A DNA stretch of 64,000 nucleotides from Kryptolebias marmoratus (lineage: Eukaryota; Chordata; Actinopteri; Cyprinodontiformes; Rivulidae), in the NCBI RefSeq assembly GCF_001649575.2, contig NC_051445.1, positions 26,206,057 to 26,270,056 of the forward strand, in the 5' to 3' direction. Below the pieces are notes generated by a model. That model was not told the DNA's origin, did not search any database, and worked only from the letters and a program-made list of their open reading frames with translations. The stretch's first letter is position 1. Each line of letters opens with the position of its first letter. The position numbers and the translations under genes were made by a program. Positions 11,156 through 22,984 of the stretch are shown here, in pieces.

Positions 11156-11752
11156 TTATTAATATTATTGTAAGGGGTATGGGTGCACTTTGACTGGGTT
11201 AACTGCAAAACAACTTGCAGTATTTTAGTTGAACCAGTCCAAGATGTGGTTCTCCCGCTGCAGTGGAACTTATGGAGAAATCCATAGTCTCCAACACAAA
11301 CACTGAGTGATGACTTCTAAATATCCTCAAAAGTTGATGCTTTGAGCTACAATATTAATATACATTTTGCTTTAATTTTTCCTTTGCTCTCCCCAAAACA
11401 TAATTACAGAACATAATATTATAATAAATAAGTGATCATTGCTTAAATGGAGTTGAATGATGAGAACAAAAAATAGATTTGTTTTCCTGAAGAACAGCAA
11501 TGTAAATTATTTCTATAAGCTGCATATGTTTGGAGAGTTTTTTGATGTTGGCACTAAGTGTATATATATATAGATGTATAGATTTATATATATATATATG
11601 TATATATATGAGTCTCCTACTGACTGAACGAGTCCTGCTGCAGTGGCAGAAATGAGCTACATCTTGGATCGCTTCAGCTAAAATATTGCATGTTGTTTTG
11701 TAGTTAACCCAGTCAAAGTTCACCAATAACCCTCAGATACAATATTAATAAA
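11156..11752. mobile_element. Fold-back element with ~110-bp inverted arms
   Basis: The left arm (about 11156-11275) and right arm (about 11636-11752) are reverse complements over roughly 110 bases with scattered mismatches. Shared landmarks are TTTGACTGGGTTAACT, AAAACAAC..GCA.TATTTTAG and CCAAGATGT, each found inverted in the right arm. Both outer edges carry TTATTAATATT. The ~360-base centre has no coding capacity. This is a long-TIR MITE or fold-back transposon; the superfamily is unknown. Confidence 0.7.
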
Positions 11753-11759
11753 AAATCAG

Positions 11760-12310
11760 TCGGGTTCAGTAGAATAATATGGTTCACTTCCCCTGGTTTA
11801 GTGTTGAAAGACGACTTTTTTTCCTCCACCTTGCAGCTTTTTTTCTAGCGGTAATATTCCGACTTTATTCTCCACATTTCTGCTTTTATGTCAAAACTGG
11901 GAAACAAACAAACAGAAAATCTTCCTCTTCATTTTATTTTCTTCAGAGTGGTCCTAATACATTGTTACACAATGCAAATTAACCTAACGCATGTTTTTGG
12001 ACTATGAGAGTAAAATAAAAAAAATTTCTTTGTGAGAAACATTAAAATGTATTTCTACACACATAATCAAACATAAATACATTCATAGTAATGCCTTGCT
12101 TGTTCTGTCTTCCCAGTTTTGGCTTCTGTTGTACTTAATTCTAATGATTATTCCCTTCACATCTACAGAATGTGACGTCAGGCTGGGAAACATGATTGAA
12201 ATCATTATTTTAATGTTGGTAAATATTGTCGACATTAGAAAAAAAACCAGGTTATACATGTAGAATGAGAATGTCTGCGGGTCATTACAATGTGTCTGAT
12301 TCCACGGGGA
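11760..12310. other. AT-rich intergenic DNA, no gene seen
   Basis: AT-rich sequence with several short open frames but no splice-supported exon or known repeat that I recognise. Confidence 0.35.
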
Positions 12311-12480
12311 ACCCATTAAAAAAGCCGCCCAATTAGCGCCCAGCTCTGCTCTCTAATTATTTTCAGCATATCTTTTTGAGAGGAATATCAGCTGTTGGTA
12401 AAACAATCTCAACACTTCCTCATTAACTCCGCAGCCGAAGGGTGTGTTGATGCTTTTAATCAGGACTTTTTGCAGAGTTG
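12310..12480. promoter_or_regulatory. Candidate conserved regulatory element
   Basis: A repeat-free block with closely spaced TAAT/ATTA cores in moderately GC-rich sequence, such as CGCCCAATTAGCGCCCAG, CTCTCTAATTATTTTCAGC and GATGCTTTTAATCAGG. It looks more constrained than its neighbours. The evidence is texture only. Confidence 0.25.
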
Positions 12481-12861
12481 TCATCCATGTTCCAATAGCA
12501 ACAAAGCTAACACTCTACCATCGGAAAACTTGAGTGCTTCATAAAAGATACAAAGGGAAATAAACAGTTATGGTGTCCTTATAAAAGTCATGCAAACAAA
12601 GGCTTTTTTTTTTGTTTTGTGTTGCTTAATTCAAGTTTTTGTTTATTAAAAACCAAGAACACATGGAGTGTGAGCTGTCCTGTTAATAAGGTCAGCTTTG
12701 TGCGTAGGCTCAACCACAATGGTAGACTGTTAATAAATAAGTGGAGGGAAGAAAAAACAAAAAAAATAAGAGTGTAAGTTGAGGAGAAAGTCAGCAGGCA
12801 GGCGGTGTGTATTCTTAGCTACAGTAATGTGTTCCTGTCTGTCAGGTTGAGCTGTGCAGAG

Positions 12862-12893
12862 CACACACACACACACACACACGCACACACACC
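12862..12893. repeat. (CA)n microsatellite
   Basis: A near-perfect CA tract of about 32 bases with one G interruption. The open reading frames across it are artefacts of the dinucleotide run. Confidence 0.9.
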
Positions 12894-12964
12894 GCACAAA
12901 TGCCTCTCAGAGCCAGACTTCTGCGACCGCCTGCCTCTTTGTTCTTATTAGTGTGTGTGTGACT

Positions 12965-13330
12965 GTACCTGACCGTCGGTTTGTGTGCGTTCACTGCGAG
13001 CGCGTGTGTTCTTTTGCCCTTTGCCAATTAGCGGCTTCTCACCTCCCGAGGCGAGAGGCTGAGTGTGTGTTCGACAGAGACTTGACGGGGCTTGTCTGCT
13101 GCTGACGGATCAGCCAGAATCTGAACTCGCACACTTATTCTTTGTCTCCTACACACACGCGCGCTTCAGTCTGAGCGCTGAGCTCACACACAGACGCGCA
13201 CGAGCCACAGCCAGTTGCTGATAATACAGCCTCGTCTGTCTGCAAGTCCGTGTGACGCAGTAAATGTGACAGTATTGTGTTGGTGGACCGAAGGTGCGAG
13301 ACGGGCAAAACGAGTGCCAGCCTGCACTGG
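12965..13330. promoter_or_regulatory. CpG-richer island with CA/GT runs, candidate promoter
   Basis: CpG density rises here (GCGAGCGCGTGTG, ACACGCGCGCTTCAGTCTGA, ACAGACGCGCACGAGCCAC) between two dinucleotide tracts, and no mobile element is recognised. It could be an alternative promoter or 5' UTR of a downstream gene. No coding frame is supported. Confidence 0.25.
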
Positions 13331-14194
13331 AGTGTGTGTGTGTGTCTTTGTCTGAGCTGTACTCATTGGAGTGTCTTTATGTCCAAATACATTGTGTTAT
13401 AGAGTACTCTTTTTAAAGTCTGTGTCTTTGCAGAGCAAAAATAATAATAAGGAAAAAAACATGGAAGTAACACAGCCAAAAGAAGTATCGCCTGCTGTGT
13501 CCACAAGAAACACCGTGAGCACAAATTTTTCTCTTTTCCTGGGCATTGGTTTTCTTCATGGAAGCAAATTAAAGAGGGTTGTTTTTTTTTCTGTTTTATT
13601 GTGCGCTGTATTTCTTCCCCAGTCGCTCTTCTTTTAGCTTATTCTTCTTTGCAGCAACTTGAAAATGCTTTTTGAAAACCAGCTTGATACCATAATTTCT
13701 TTTAAGTAATTTGGCAACCCTTTAAGGAAATCTGTGTTTGAATTGTTGCATTTTCTTTTGAAAAGCGCTGCGAGCAAGAATTTCACATCCTCACCAAAGG
13801 AAGGAAAACATTTTTCTACATCTCTCTGTTCCATTTTTGGCATGTTTTTAAGATTTGCTGTTGGCCAGAGATCATCATCTGGCTGAGTTCTGCATTCAGA
13901 AATGTGCTCATCAAACAGAGGATCAAAGTGCTGAGTGAAACCCTTAAAGAAAGGCAGTGGGTTTTATTTTTAACCCCAGATTGAAGATCTTGATAAGCTG
14001 ATTAAAGAACTTGCTGCTCTAAACACAATGGATTCTTCCTCTTCATTCTGTAGACATGACAGCATCGAGGTGCATTTCCTTCCTGTGTGAAACTTGGTTT
14101 CAGTCATCCCAAAAAACTCTAAACACTCTAAGCACTGCCATGTTGGAGATAAATGCAGTGGTGTTTGGTTATTTTTGTAAATACATGTAAATTA

Positions 14195-14450
14195 GTTTTC
14201 TTGGGTTTTCTCAATGTACTCCAGTTTCCTCCCACAGTCCAAAAAATACGTTAGGTTAATTGGCTGCTCTAAATTGTCCCTAGGTGTGGAATATGAGTGG
14301 TTGTCTGTCTTGTTCACCTGTATGTGTCCCTGTGATGGACTGGCGAATTGTTCAGGGCGTACCCTGCCTCTCAGCCAATGACCGATGGAGATAGGCACCA
14401 GCTCCCCGCAAGCCTGAACAGGAACAATCAAGAAAGGAAAATGGATACAA
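14195..14450 (+). mobile_element. SINE-A copy, 5'-truncated
   Basis: It lacks the tRNA-like head and starts in the GTACTCCAGTTTCCTCCCAC block. Then come GTTAGGTTAATTGGCTGCTC, TAAATTGTCCCTAGGTGTGG, CTGTGATGGACTGGCGAATT, GGAGATAGGCACCAGCTCCC and a short GGAAAATGGATAC tail. 5' truncation is usual for LINE-mobilised retroposons. Confidence 0.8.
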
Positions 14451-14689
14451 GTGTGGATAACAAATAAACCAGGTTAAATGAAAAAAAATTAGTAAAAAGA
14501 AAATAATTTAACCTGAAAGAAAAGTAGAAAATATGGCTATTTATTATGTGATGTTGTAAGATATTTGTGTCAAATATTTGAACAAATACAGTTTTACAAA
14601 AAGGCACTTTTGAAATACTTTTTTAAACAAAAATACATTTAAAATAAATACAAATTGTTTGCACCTAATTTGAATCCTAATTTAAGTCA

Positions 14690-15420
14690 CATTTACAAAA
14701 ACAATTAAATTAACATAAATGAAAAAGTGCAAACAAAGCACCAACACACATCTCACATCAAGGCCAATGAATAACAACAGAGAACTGAAAAACAGACAGA
14801 TACTGTACTGTACTGTGCTTTTTGTGGCACAGGCTGCATGTTGGATCACTACATGTAACAACAAAACAAAGCATCTAATGCTGCATTTAATAGAATAATT
14901 TTACTGTTAAATGAGGATACATTAGCACGCATCGTATTAATATTTACAAGTACAAAACATGCTTACCGTATTCTGTCTTGTAAAGCCAGCTGCTGAATTT
15001 TAGCTCAACTAACCATTTTTGGTTGAATCCGCTCGTTCCTTGTTTATTGCTGCGGCTCTTTCACAGAGGGATCCTATAAATGCTGATACAGGCAAACCAG
15101 CTCTGCTAGAGCACCGAAATTGTCCATTTTGAATGGAGCGTTGTGCGTGCGGTCCGCGCAAGTTACAAAAATTGGGAGGTGCACGACCACGCGACACAAC
15201 ACTGCGCGGGGCCTTTGTGCAGGGGCGGGGACAGCGCGACTTTGTCACTATTAACACGTCAAGTATAAATCTACCTGAAAGGTAGCTGTTTTGGGGGAGC
15301 GGGTGGAATAAAACGTGTATAAAAAATGATGTATTTTACAATAAACAAGCGGGCCTTGGCCTGGCGGCCCGCCAGGGTTATAGTACACTGGGGTAAACCC
15401 TGATAGGCTTATCAGCATAT
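14690..15420. mobile_element. Long dispersed element, copy 1 (internally deleted)
   Basis: It matches 33450-34525 over most of its length: TTAACATAAATGAAAAAGTG, CTGTACTGTACTGTGCTTTT, GGCTGCATGTTGGATCACTA and TTGAATCCGCTCGTTCC-type blocks, then GAGGGATC.TATAAA.GCTGATAC and a right end ending TAGTACACTGGGGTAAACCC. Relative to copy 2 it lacks about 400 bases just before the GAGGGATC block. The block CAAACCAGCTCTGCTAGAGC is also shared with the intronic MITE at 389-913. The right edge resembles hAT-type ends, but no matching left terminus was found. Confidence 0.65.
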
Positions 15421-16190
15421 TGCTCTCATCAGGTGGATCAGTCTGCAAACTTTCTCTTACTGCTGAAGACCTGTTCACAGGGGGGAATCAGGCATTGTTG
15501 CATTTCAACCACAGAGGTTCAACAGGTCTGTGGATCCCAGGCTCTCTGCAGTAACCAGTCAGCTCTCCTTTTGTTCATTATTTCATGGTGTGACCAGGTC
15601 ATGCTGCTGCACCAACTGTTCTGTCTCTGTTTCTGTTTTTGTTTTGCCAGAGACTGCCAAACGTAAACTTTTTTTGTTTTGGTTTTTTTAGAAGTTATTT
15701 TGTAAAACTTGTGATACTAATAAATGCGGTGGTTTGTTTTAGTTATAATAGATTTGGCTTAAATTCTGTCATTAGACACTCTGTAGTGATTTTATAAGAC
15801 TTAAGAATAAACAGGTTAACAACAGAAAATCCTTGGGCTTTAAGCAAAGTGATCGCCATGTATGAACATGGAGAAGTTGCCTCACTCAAGCCTTGTCCAC
15901 ACAGAAATGCAGTTTGTCAAAAACTCTTTTTGTTTGTTGTTTCTAATAATACCGTCGCAAACACGGCCCAGATTCTAGAAATGTCTTCATCTAGACAGAA
16001 ACACTGAAAAACCCCAAAATATTGTAGTAAAGGTAGTTTCTCACTGAGCTGTGATGGTTTGAGACTAAATGGTGAGAAAATAGGTGAATAGATCTGTTGG
16101 AGTCTCACTGAACTGACTGTATATGATAAGCACATCTTGCAATTGCATTTTGAGCAGCCAGTTTTTGAAAATTATTTCCATGTTTACAAC
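15421..16190. other. Intergenic DNA, no gene seen
   Basis: No exon or named element is supported. Short open frames in both directions lack domains. Confidence 0.3.
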
Positions 16191-16194
16191 TTGC

Positions 16195-16640
16195 AACGCT
16201 ATATTCTAGCCCGTGCACATTATTTTGTTGCCCACATCATACTCACCTAGGCTTGCTTTGTACCCACCTTGGCAGCCGCTCTCATGTTTATGATTCGTTC
16301 TACTGGAGTACACTTTAGATGTGAAGAGAGACAAATTTGAGCCAGTTTTTTTTTTTTTTTTTTCTCAGAGGACAACACCTGTGCAGGTGTCAAAACCCAC
16401 CTCTAGTGTTCTTGGAATGGGTTCAAGACGCCATCGTTTGAGATGTCTGCGATGACTGTGACTTTTTTGAAAGTGTGTTGTAAAAGTTTTTTGAACACAT
16501 ATCATACAACGAGACTGTTCGTTTCTGCGACTCAAGCGAAGACATTGGGAACCCACACCAACATTTCAAGACATTTTGGAGACTGTCATCAATCAGCTAG
16601 CCTGATAAGTTGACAAATGGCATTCTCATAGTTAAGCCAT
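16195..16640. repeat. Dispersed repeat related to 24.78-24.96 kb
   Basis: GCTTGCTTTGTACCCACCTT followed by GGCAGCCGCTCTCATGTTTATGAT matches GCTTGTTTTGTAACCCACCT and its continuation at about 24805. CATTTCAAGACATTTTGGAG also matches ACGTTTCAAGACACTTTTGA at about 24905. The order is the same, so both are pieces of one old family. Coding capacity is not apparent. Confidence 0.45.
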
Positions 16641-18190
16641 TATCAGAACTATGTGGTCCTTGATGTAACGCTATCATTAAAATACACCATCAGCAGGAAA
16701 CAAGATGTGGAGTGTCCACGGAAAGCTTACACAAGTTTTTGGAGCCCCGAATATCGTTTTGGGGTTCCTAAAACACCCTTTCCATGTAGAGGTAGGGCTG
16801 AAACAATAAACTTTTGCATATTTACAAAAAATGTTGCTGTGCGTTCACTTGCAGGCCTCTCTGTTAAACAGCAAGAGTTGACTGATTGTAACTCCAGAAA
16901 CGTCGTAAATGTTGCAACAGAGACTTTAACAACGGTATTCAGTGATAGTCGCTCTTTGTTACCTCACCAGGAATACCGTATGTAAACTGGTTTTACTCTC
17001 CAAACCTTTTCTATCTATTGTGTTTTTCTCCCACTTTTTGCTTCTCTTATTTGTAGGCAGGTGGTTTTAAATGCATGGGGGTGAAATTCGTAAAGGTAAC
17101 TGTGCCAGTGTTAAAGATATTTCTGATTTATTTGGTGTCTAATCAAACATTTGTTATGACTTTATGGCCTTGCGTTCTTCTAAAGCCTCTAATAAATATT
17201 TTTAGTAGGCCACATTTGTAATATGTATTACTGCAGGTCATATTCTGATTAAAATCTGCAGAGAGGAATTCATCACAGCCACGTTTTATCTTTTCAGGAG
17301 CAGATAAAGTGGCCTGTGTGGGCGCTACATGTTTTACTCTAGTGTGCAGTATCTCAGATACTAGTAATTGGATTTTAACAAAAGCTGGGCAGATGATACA
17401 TTTCATGTTTTTCAGGCACTGTTCAAATTCCACATGGCGGAGACGACATATTTGCTTAATGTTTGATTGGACTGGATCATTTATAATGTGAGGCACATTC
17501 TGTATTTCCTTTGCCATGATTACAATAGAAATCATACATTTATGCACATAGTTCTCCACCAGGAGTCATTCCCCTCTTGTTGTTTTGTTGCATTCTTATT
17601 TTAGCAATCCATCTGTCACATCTCACAGCCTCTTAAGCTTTAAAGAAGAGCTCCTCAGCATTTGGTAAATGGCTTTACAGTTCCCACACTGAGTAGGAGC
17701 AGTTCAGAAACTGCAGTGTTAATTTGTTGATCAAGTAGTTAAGAAGCCCTAGAAAATACCAAAAAGTGCTAGAGATGGCAATTTTATGTTTTTTTACTTT
17801 TGAAATGTTTCTCTTCTGTTCTTTATGCTATTTTTTCAGTGTATAAACTTGCTGCTAAAGTTTTTTTAATAGTTTGTCCTTGTTTGCATAACTTCATTTA
17901 ACCACAAAGCCTAAGTAGCAATTTAATATTTCAGAGGCATCCCTGAGAGAAAAGACTGCTGGATATGAGTTGGACATGTTTTACACATGTACTGTTTACA
18001 TGGAAATCTCCTCCTGTTGTTTTTCAGGTTTATTGAAGATTACATGTACTGTTATGCATAGAATTCTGCAGCACAGTCTCTAGTTTCTAATGAACATACT
18101 GAAAAGTAAACTACCTCCACAGGGTTGACACTGCCATACAGTGGTATCGGGTCCTCTGGTATCGGAGCACTTTTATGAGTAAGAGTACAC
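16641..18190. other. Intergenic DNA, no gene seen
   Basis: Two longer open frames (16653-16985 plus, 17143-17559 minus) overlap this stretch. Neither shows a recognisable domain or splice-site support. I treat them as chance. Confidence 0.35.
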
Positions 18191-18194
18191 GCAC

Positions 18195-19246
18195 ATGATC
18201 TTCTTCTTCTTTTTCTTTCAGCTGTTCTCTTTTCAGGGGTCGGCACAGCAAGTCATCCTCCTCTATCCAACTATGTCTTCTCTGTCCTCTGTCCTCACTC
18301 CAACTACCTCCATGTCCTCTCTAACTGCATCCATATGTCTCCTCTTTGTCTTTCTCAGCTGCATCTCTAATATCCTTCATTATACCCACTGTCCCTCCTC
18401 TGCACATGTCCAAATCATCTCAGTCTGTCCTCTCTAACTTTATCTCCCAGTCGTTCAACCTGTGCTGTACCTCTGATGACCACATTCCTAATCCTGTCCA
18501 TCTTTGTCCCTCCCAAGGAGAACCTCAACATCTTTAGCTCTGCCACTTCCAGTTCTGTCTCCTGTCTTTTTGTCAGTGCCACTGTCTCCAAACCATACAA
18601 CATAGCTGCTCTCACCACTGTCTTGTAAACCTTTTCCTTTGACCTGCCACCTTTTTTTCACAAATCACTTCTGAAACTTTTCTCCATCCACTTCATCCTG
18701 CCTGGGCTCTCTTCTTCACCTCTTTACCACACTCCCTATTTTCCTGGACAGTGGACCCTAACTACTTGAAGTCCTGAACCTTTGTGACCTCTGCTCCTTA
18801 TAGCCTCACTGTTCCACCTGCCTCCTTCTTGTTCACACACATGTACTCTGTCTTGCTTCAGCTGACAGTCATTCCTCGTCTTTCAAGTGTGTACCTCCAC
18901 CTCTCCAAGTTCTGTTCCACCTGTTCCGTGTTCTCATCACAGATCACAGTTTCATCTGCAAACATCATAGTTCACCGGGATTCCTGCCTGACCTCATCTG
19001 TTAGTCTGTCCATCACCAAAGCAAACAAGAAGGGGCTCAGAGCCGATCCTTGATGCAGTCCCACCTCCACATTGAAGCTATCTGTCACTCCTACAGCACA
19101 CCTCACCACTGTCCTGCTGTCCTCATACATGTCCTGTACCAGTCTAACATACTTCTCTGCCACTCCAGATGTCCTCATACAACACCACAGCTCCTCACTT
19201 GGCACCCTGTCATCTGCTTTTTTAAATCCACATAGACTCAATAAAG
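18195..19246 (-). pseudogene. RTE-like LINE reverse transcriptase remnant
   Basis: The minus strand carries the 3' part of a non-LTR retrotransposon polyprotein. Going 5' to 3' it reads GFKKADDRVP, LVQDMYEDSRTVVRCAVGVT, VEVGLHQGSALSPFLFALVM and DRLTDEVRQES. The reverse transcriptase catalytic box is decayed to FADE (codons at 18951-18962, expected FADD). Then follow a frameshifted 'RAAMLYGLETVALTKRQETE' and 'LEVAELKMLRFSLG' segment of the C-terminal region and a tail of CTTCTT repeats on the plus strand at about 18199-18212. Stops and frameshifts make it dead. The 'GLHQGSALSPFLF' pattern is the standard RTE-type palm motif. A deleted copy lies at 38.08-38.37 kb. Confidence 0.85.
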
Positions 19247-20080
19247 TAGATGCACATTACATTTACATTTTACATTTTCTAAGGAATGCCGCTCTGCTGT
19301 TGTGTGGTAATTTAATATACCAACTAAATGACACACTTGTCACACTCATATCTTTGATTTTGTCTACAAGTGTGTGTACTTGCTGCATTTTTATCTAAGA
19401 TCTGAAGCAGACTGTAGCAGTGTGTGAACAGCAAGGTCCGGGGAGTGCACACACACACACAAGATAGAAATGTTGTGTTCATGCACATAAAATAATCCAG
19501 GTTTGAGTTTTCAGGTTCTCTTGGAACTCGTCAGAGTTATCAGCCGGCCTTTGTTTGAGTGCAGTGTTGTCAAGCAGTTCTCTCGCTAAAGACTCAGATG
19601 TTAACAGACTGTGGGCTCTGCATTATTGATGCAGACTGTGACTAGGCTGTGCAGGCCATAGGCTACAACTTAAAAAAAAAAAAATCCCAAAGTGGAGTGA
19701 ACTCAGGCTGAACTCGAAGGGAATTTAGCTAAAGAGAAAGCAGAGATAAAGAGTCTCTGGCTCCAGTCTGAATTGGAAGTGGCTTTTACCGGGAGCCGAG
19801 ACACGACCTGATTTCTGTAACATGACAAGTTTTACTGCAGTGTTTTAATGAGCCTGGGTCCCAGAGCGAGACGCAGATGATTAAATTTGGCTTATAGGCC
19901 TGAAAAGTTTGAGTCAGTCTGCTTTATGAAAGGGCCGAAGTAGAAAGATTTCTGAACTTTGTTAAAACATTCAACTTGATGTACCAGGACATTTAAAACA
20001 ACAGTAAAATGTGATTTCTGTTGTCATACTGCTGGTTTTAGGTTTAGCCCTAAATAGACGCTTATCTAATAGAATTAAAA
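19247..20080. other. Intergenic DNA, no gene seen
   Basis: It includes a short (CA)n run at about 19450-19461. No exon or named element is supported. Confidence 0.3.
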
Positions 20081-20084
20081 GGCT

Positions 20085-21065
20085 AGTATTTTTTTGAAGG
20101 AACATATATTACCCATCACCTTTCATGCCAAAGTTTTAAACAAAGATCGTTGATAAATGACAACTGGTTCGGTCAAATCTTTTAAGTATTATTATGCACA
20201 GTCACATGTGATATTGTAATAGGGGATGAAGTTAACTTTGAAATCAGCCAGCCCTGTCAGGCCACTAACTTGGAAAATTTATTGTCCTGATAATTATTTC
20301 ACCTAGGCCTTCAATCGCATCACGTTTTATGATTAAGTTTAAAAGGAGAGATGAAAGTAACCCTTTTTTTAAGTGGTTTATATATTTCATAAAAATCCTA
20401 TTTAGTTATATAAAAAACAACAGTTAAAACTACTCTTTGAAGACCAGCAGCATCATAGTTTAGATTCCACTGTGCTGCTAGCTGTGACGATGCTAACATT
20501 GCTAACAGTGAATATTCAAGAGGGAAGGATAAATAAGAACTGATCAAGTTGGAGGACTGATTTATTTGCTAATATCTGATCCTGATTATTAAATCAGTAC
20601 TGTTATGTTTAAATCTGCATCAGAACACGTGACTGTTATGACATCGGTGGCCTCCATGTAACATGTTTGGTGCCAACCAGGCTGTTAGTTAACAAGTCTT
20701 TTACCACCCAACGGCAGAAAAAACACACAGTTAGAGCTTCGGTGCCTTTAATTTCTTGTTGCAATTACTCACACAATCTGGAAGCGTTGAGGCTATGTGT
20801 TGGGGATGACTGTAAGCTACGACCACAGCAAATTTTCGCTCAGTATCTGTAAAATTATCTGAATTAGCTATAATTACAGTTCTCTCAGCTATGGCAACCT
20901 CCTTGAATGTGGTTGACTTGAAATGATAATCAGTGGTAGATGTACATTCATTGATTATTTAATGCAAGTTTCATTAAATTCCATGGTGTCATTTTTGTGT
21001 TTGCTCAAGTTGATCATCTTTGTCGACCATCATGAATTGGGTTGACTCCAAAGGTTAATCAGTCT
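20085..21065 (-). repeat. R1 dispersed repeat pieces, minus orientation
   Basis: Reverse complementing gives R1 blocks at three places. At 20085-20235 it is the 3' part (AAAGGTGATGGGTAATATAT, GATTTGACCGAACCAG). At about 20700-20990 it is the 5' and middle part (GGAATTTAATGAAACTTGCA, GATGTACATCTACCACTGAT, GTCATCCCCAACACATAG). At 21005-21065 it is a second 5' piece (CTTTGGAGTCAACCCAATTC). All point the same way, so this is probably one or two fragmented copies. Confidence 0.65.
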
Positions 21066-22440
21066 CACACAGACAATAACATTAACACCCACCCGTCATG
21101 ACAGCAGACCCTAACCCTAACCTTCAGAGGTCCTGAATTGGCTCGTTCACTTCAGACTATCAATACAACAGTGTTTTGAATATTAAACATTGTTTGCACT
21201 CCACTAAAAAGAATGCAGAAGAAAACAAGAAGTAATTGAACATGAGTTCAGAGGTACAGAGCAGAACATCAGTTTTTCTCTTCTTCGTGTCACAATAGCA
21301 AAGTCAAAAACAGAGTAGTCATCCTTCTATGCAACTATTCCTCATGATTGTGGTTATTAATAGTCTGGCATGAGGCGCACACGTTATGGTCGTTCATTCT
21401 TCTTTTCTTGCTTGTTTTCATGTGGTAAAATTTGTAAATACTGCCTTGTCACAGGCTGTCTCAAGGCCCATAACAAAAATGAGGGGAGACAAGGGTATAG
21501 GCCATTTAAAACAGTTTTATTGTGAACAAAGGAGGAACAGAGAGAGAGAATGGTTAGTAGAGTCGTGTTTAAATGACTGAGCCCACGTGGCTCCAATTGC
21601 TCAAGGCCCAACTCTGCCTGCAGGAGGAACCGCCCATGAAAGTCAGAGGAGGGCCTATACTTTTAGCTGCTATTGTTAACAAGTCATTACCAACTATTCA
21701 TGCAGGTTGGCTTATTGCTAACTCTAGGTGTTTTAATATTCCTAATAAATAAAGAATAGCCATAGGATTCAACACTATTTTTACTCTAATGAATATGAAA
21801 CTAAAGTGCAGACTCGAGGCATTAATTTTAGGATGTTCATTACCAATTTCTAAGAAGCGTTTAGGATTTACAGCAAGTTCTTTAATATGTAGATCTATTT
21901 TAAGGCTTCAAAACTAATTGGATAAATGACCAATACCATTCCTAAACTGTGTCCTTTGTGATATGTGTTGGCTTGTCGATGCTGTGAAGCCACACACCAA
22001 TCAACTTCACAGTTTTTGGCTAAATTTGAGCAAACTGTAGTCTACATGTTTAGACTTAATTCCCCCAGCTGCTGTCACATCATCGCTGACTTGTGACACA
22101 CTGTCACTGGAGCCATGCGTGGCCACACCGTCATGTTTGACATTTTATGCTGTGTGCTTCAGATCATCAATCATTTTAAGCTTTCTCAACATTTACTACC
22201 CACAGTGGGGATGATGGTGTCACCTGTTCTAGTACTGTTCCACAACTGATCTGGATCAAGATGCTTTATTTATTGGTCAAAGTTTAATCTGGCTTTTCAC
22301 TGGTTGCACACTTTGTCTTGCGATTTTATTTTATTTTTTTTATTAAATCGATATTTGGTTTGTTTTATACTGCCATGCCCATTTTTTATTTCTGTTAGTT
22401 TTGCTGTCTTACTAATGGATTTGTATTTTTTTGCTGTCTT
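21066..22440. other. Intergenic DNA, no gene seen
   Basis: AT-rich sequence with no supported exon or repeat. ACCCTAACCCTAACC at about 21108 is too short to be a telomeric tract. Confidence 0.3.
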
Positions 22441-22453
22441 TATTACTCTATGG

Positions 22454-22667
22454 CAGGGGTGGCCAATCCTGGTCCTTGAGAGCCACTATCCTGCATGTTT
22501 TCCTTGTTTCCCTGCTCCAACACACCTGATTCAGTGGTTAAATTACCTATTCTTGTTCTTCAGAAGCCTGTTAATCACCCATTGATTTAAATCAGGTGTG
22601 TTGGAGCTGAGAAACAAGTAAAACATGCAGCATGGTGGCCCTCGAGGACCAGGATTGGCCACCCCTG
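22454..22667. mobile_element. hAT-type MITE with perfect 8-bp duplication
   Basis: A 214-bp palindromic element. The left end CAGGGGTGGCCAATCCTGGT and the right end ACCAGGATTGGCCACCCCTG are exact inverted repeats. It is flanked by CTCTATGG on both sides (22446-22453 and 22668-22675), an exact 8-bp target-site duplication, diagnostic of hAT. Inner arms also pair (CTCCAACACACCTGATT with AATCAGGTGTGTTGGAG-like sequence). It has no coding capacity. Confidence 0.95.
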
Positions 22668-22984
22668 CTCTATGGGCAATGTTTTGCTGTGTAAGTGTTC
22701 TCCTCCATCTTATTTTTTTTTGCCGCAGTTTATCAGTAAATTAGCAGTGGATCAAGTAGCAGGTCTGTAACATTTGTGTTGTTTCAGAAAGTGACAGTTA
22801 AAGTAATTTAACCTTCAAAGAGTGGTAATTTACTGAACTTTCTCTTAGCCGTCTCCAACTGTAATGTTAGTGTCTTACTGGTTGGTGACTCAAAATTGTG
22901 AGAAAATGGGCAGAGTATCCACTGCAGTCTCACTACAGTTTGAATATTGTTAAGGACTGTTTTTCAGGTTCTGATTCATTCTCT

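Noticed and set aside
17143..17559. 138-codon minus-strand frame
   Set aside because: No domain, signal or splice support; length is within chance for this much AT-rich DNA.
21106..21122. Telomere-like ACCCTAACCCTAACC
   Set aside because: Only about two and a half units; not an interstitial telomeric tract.
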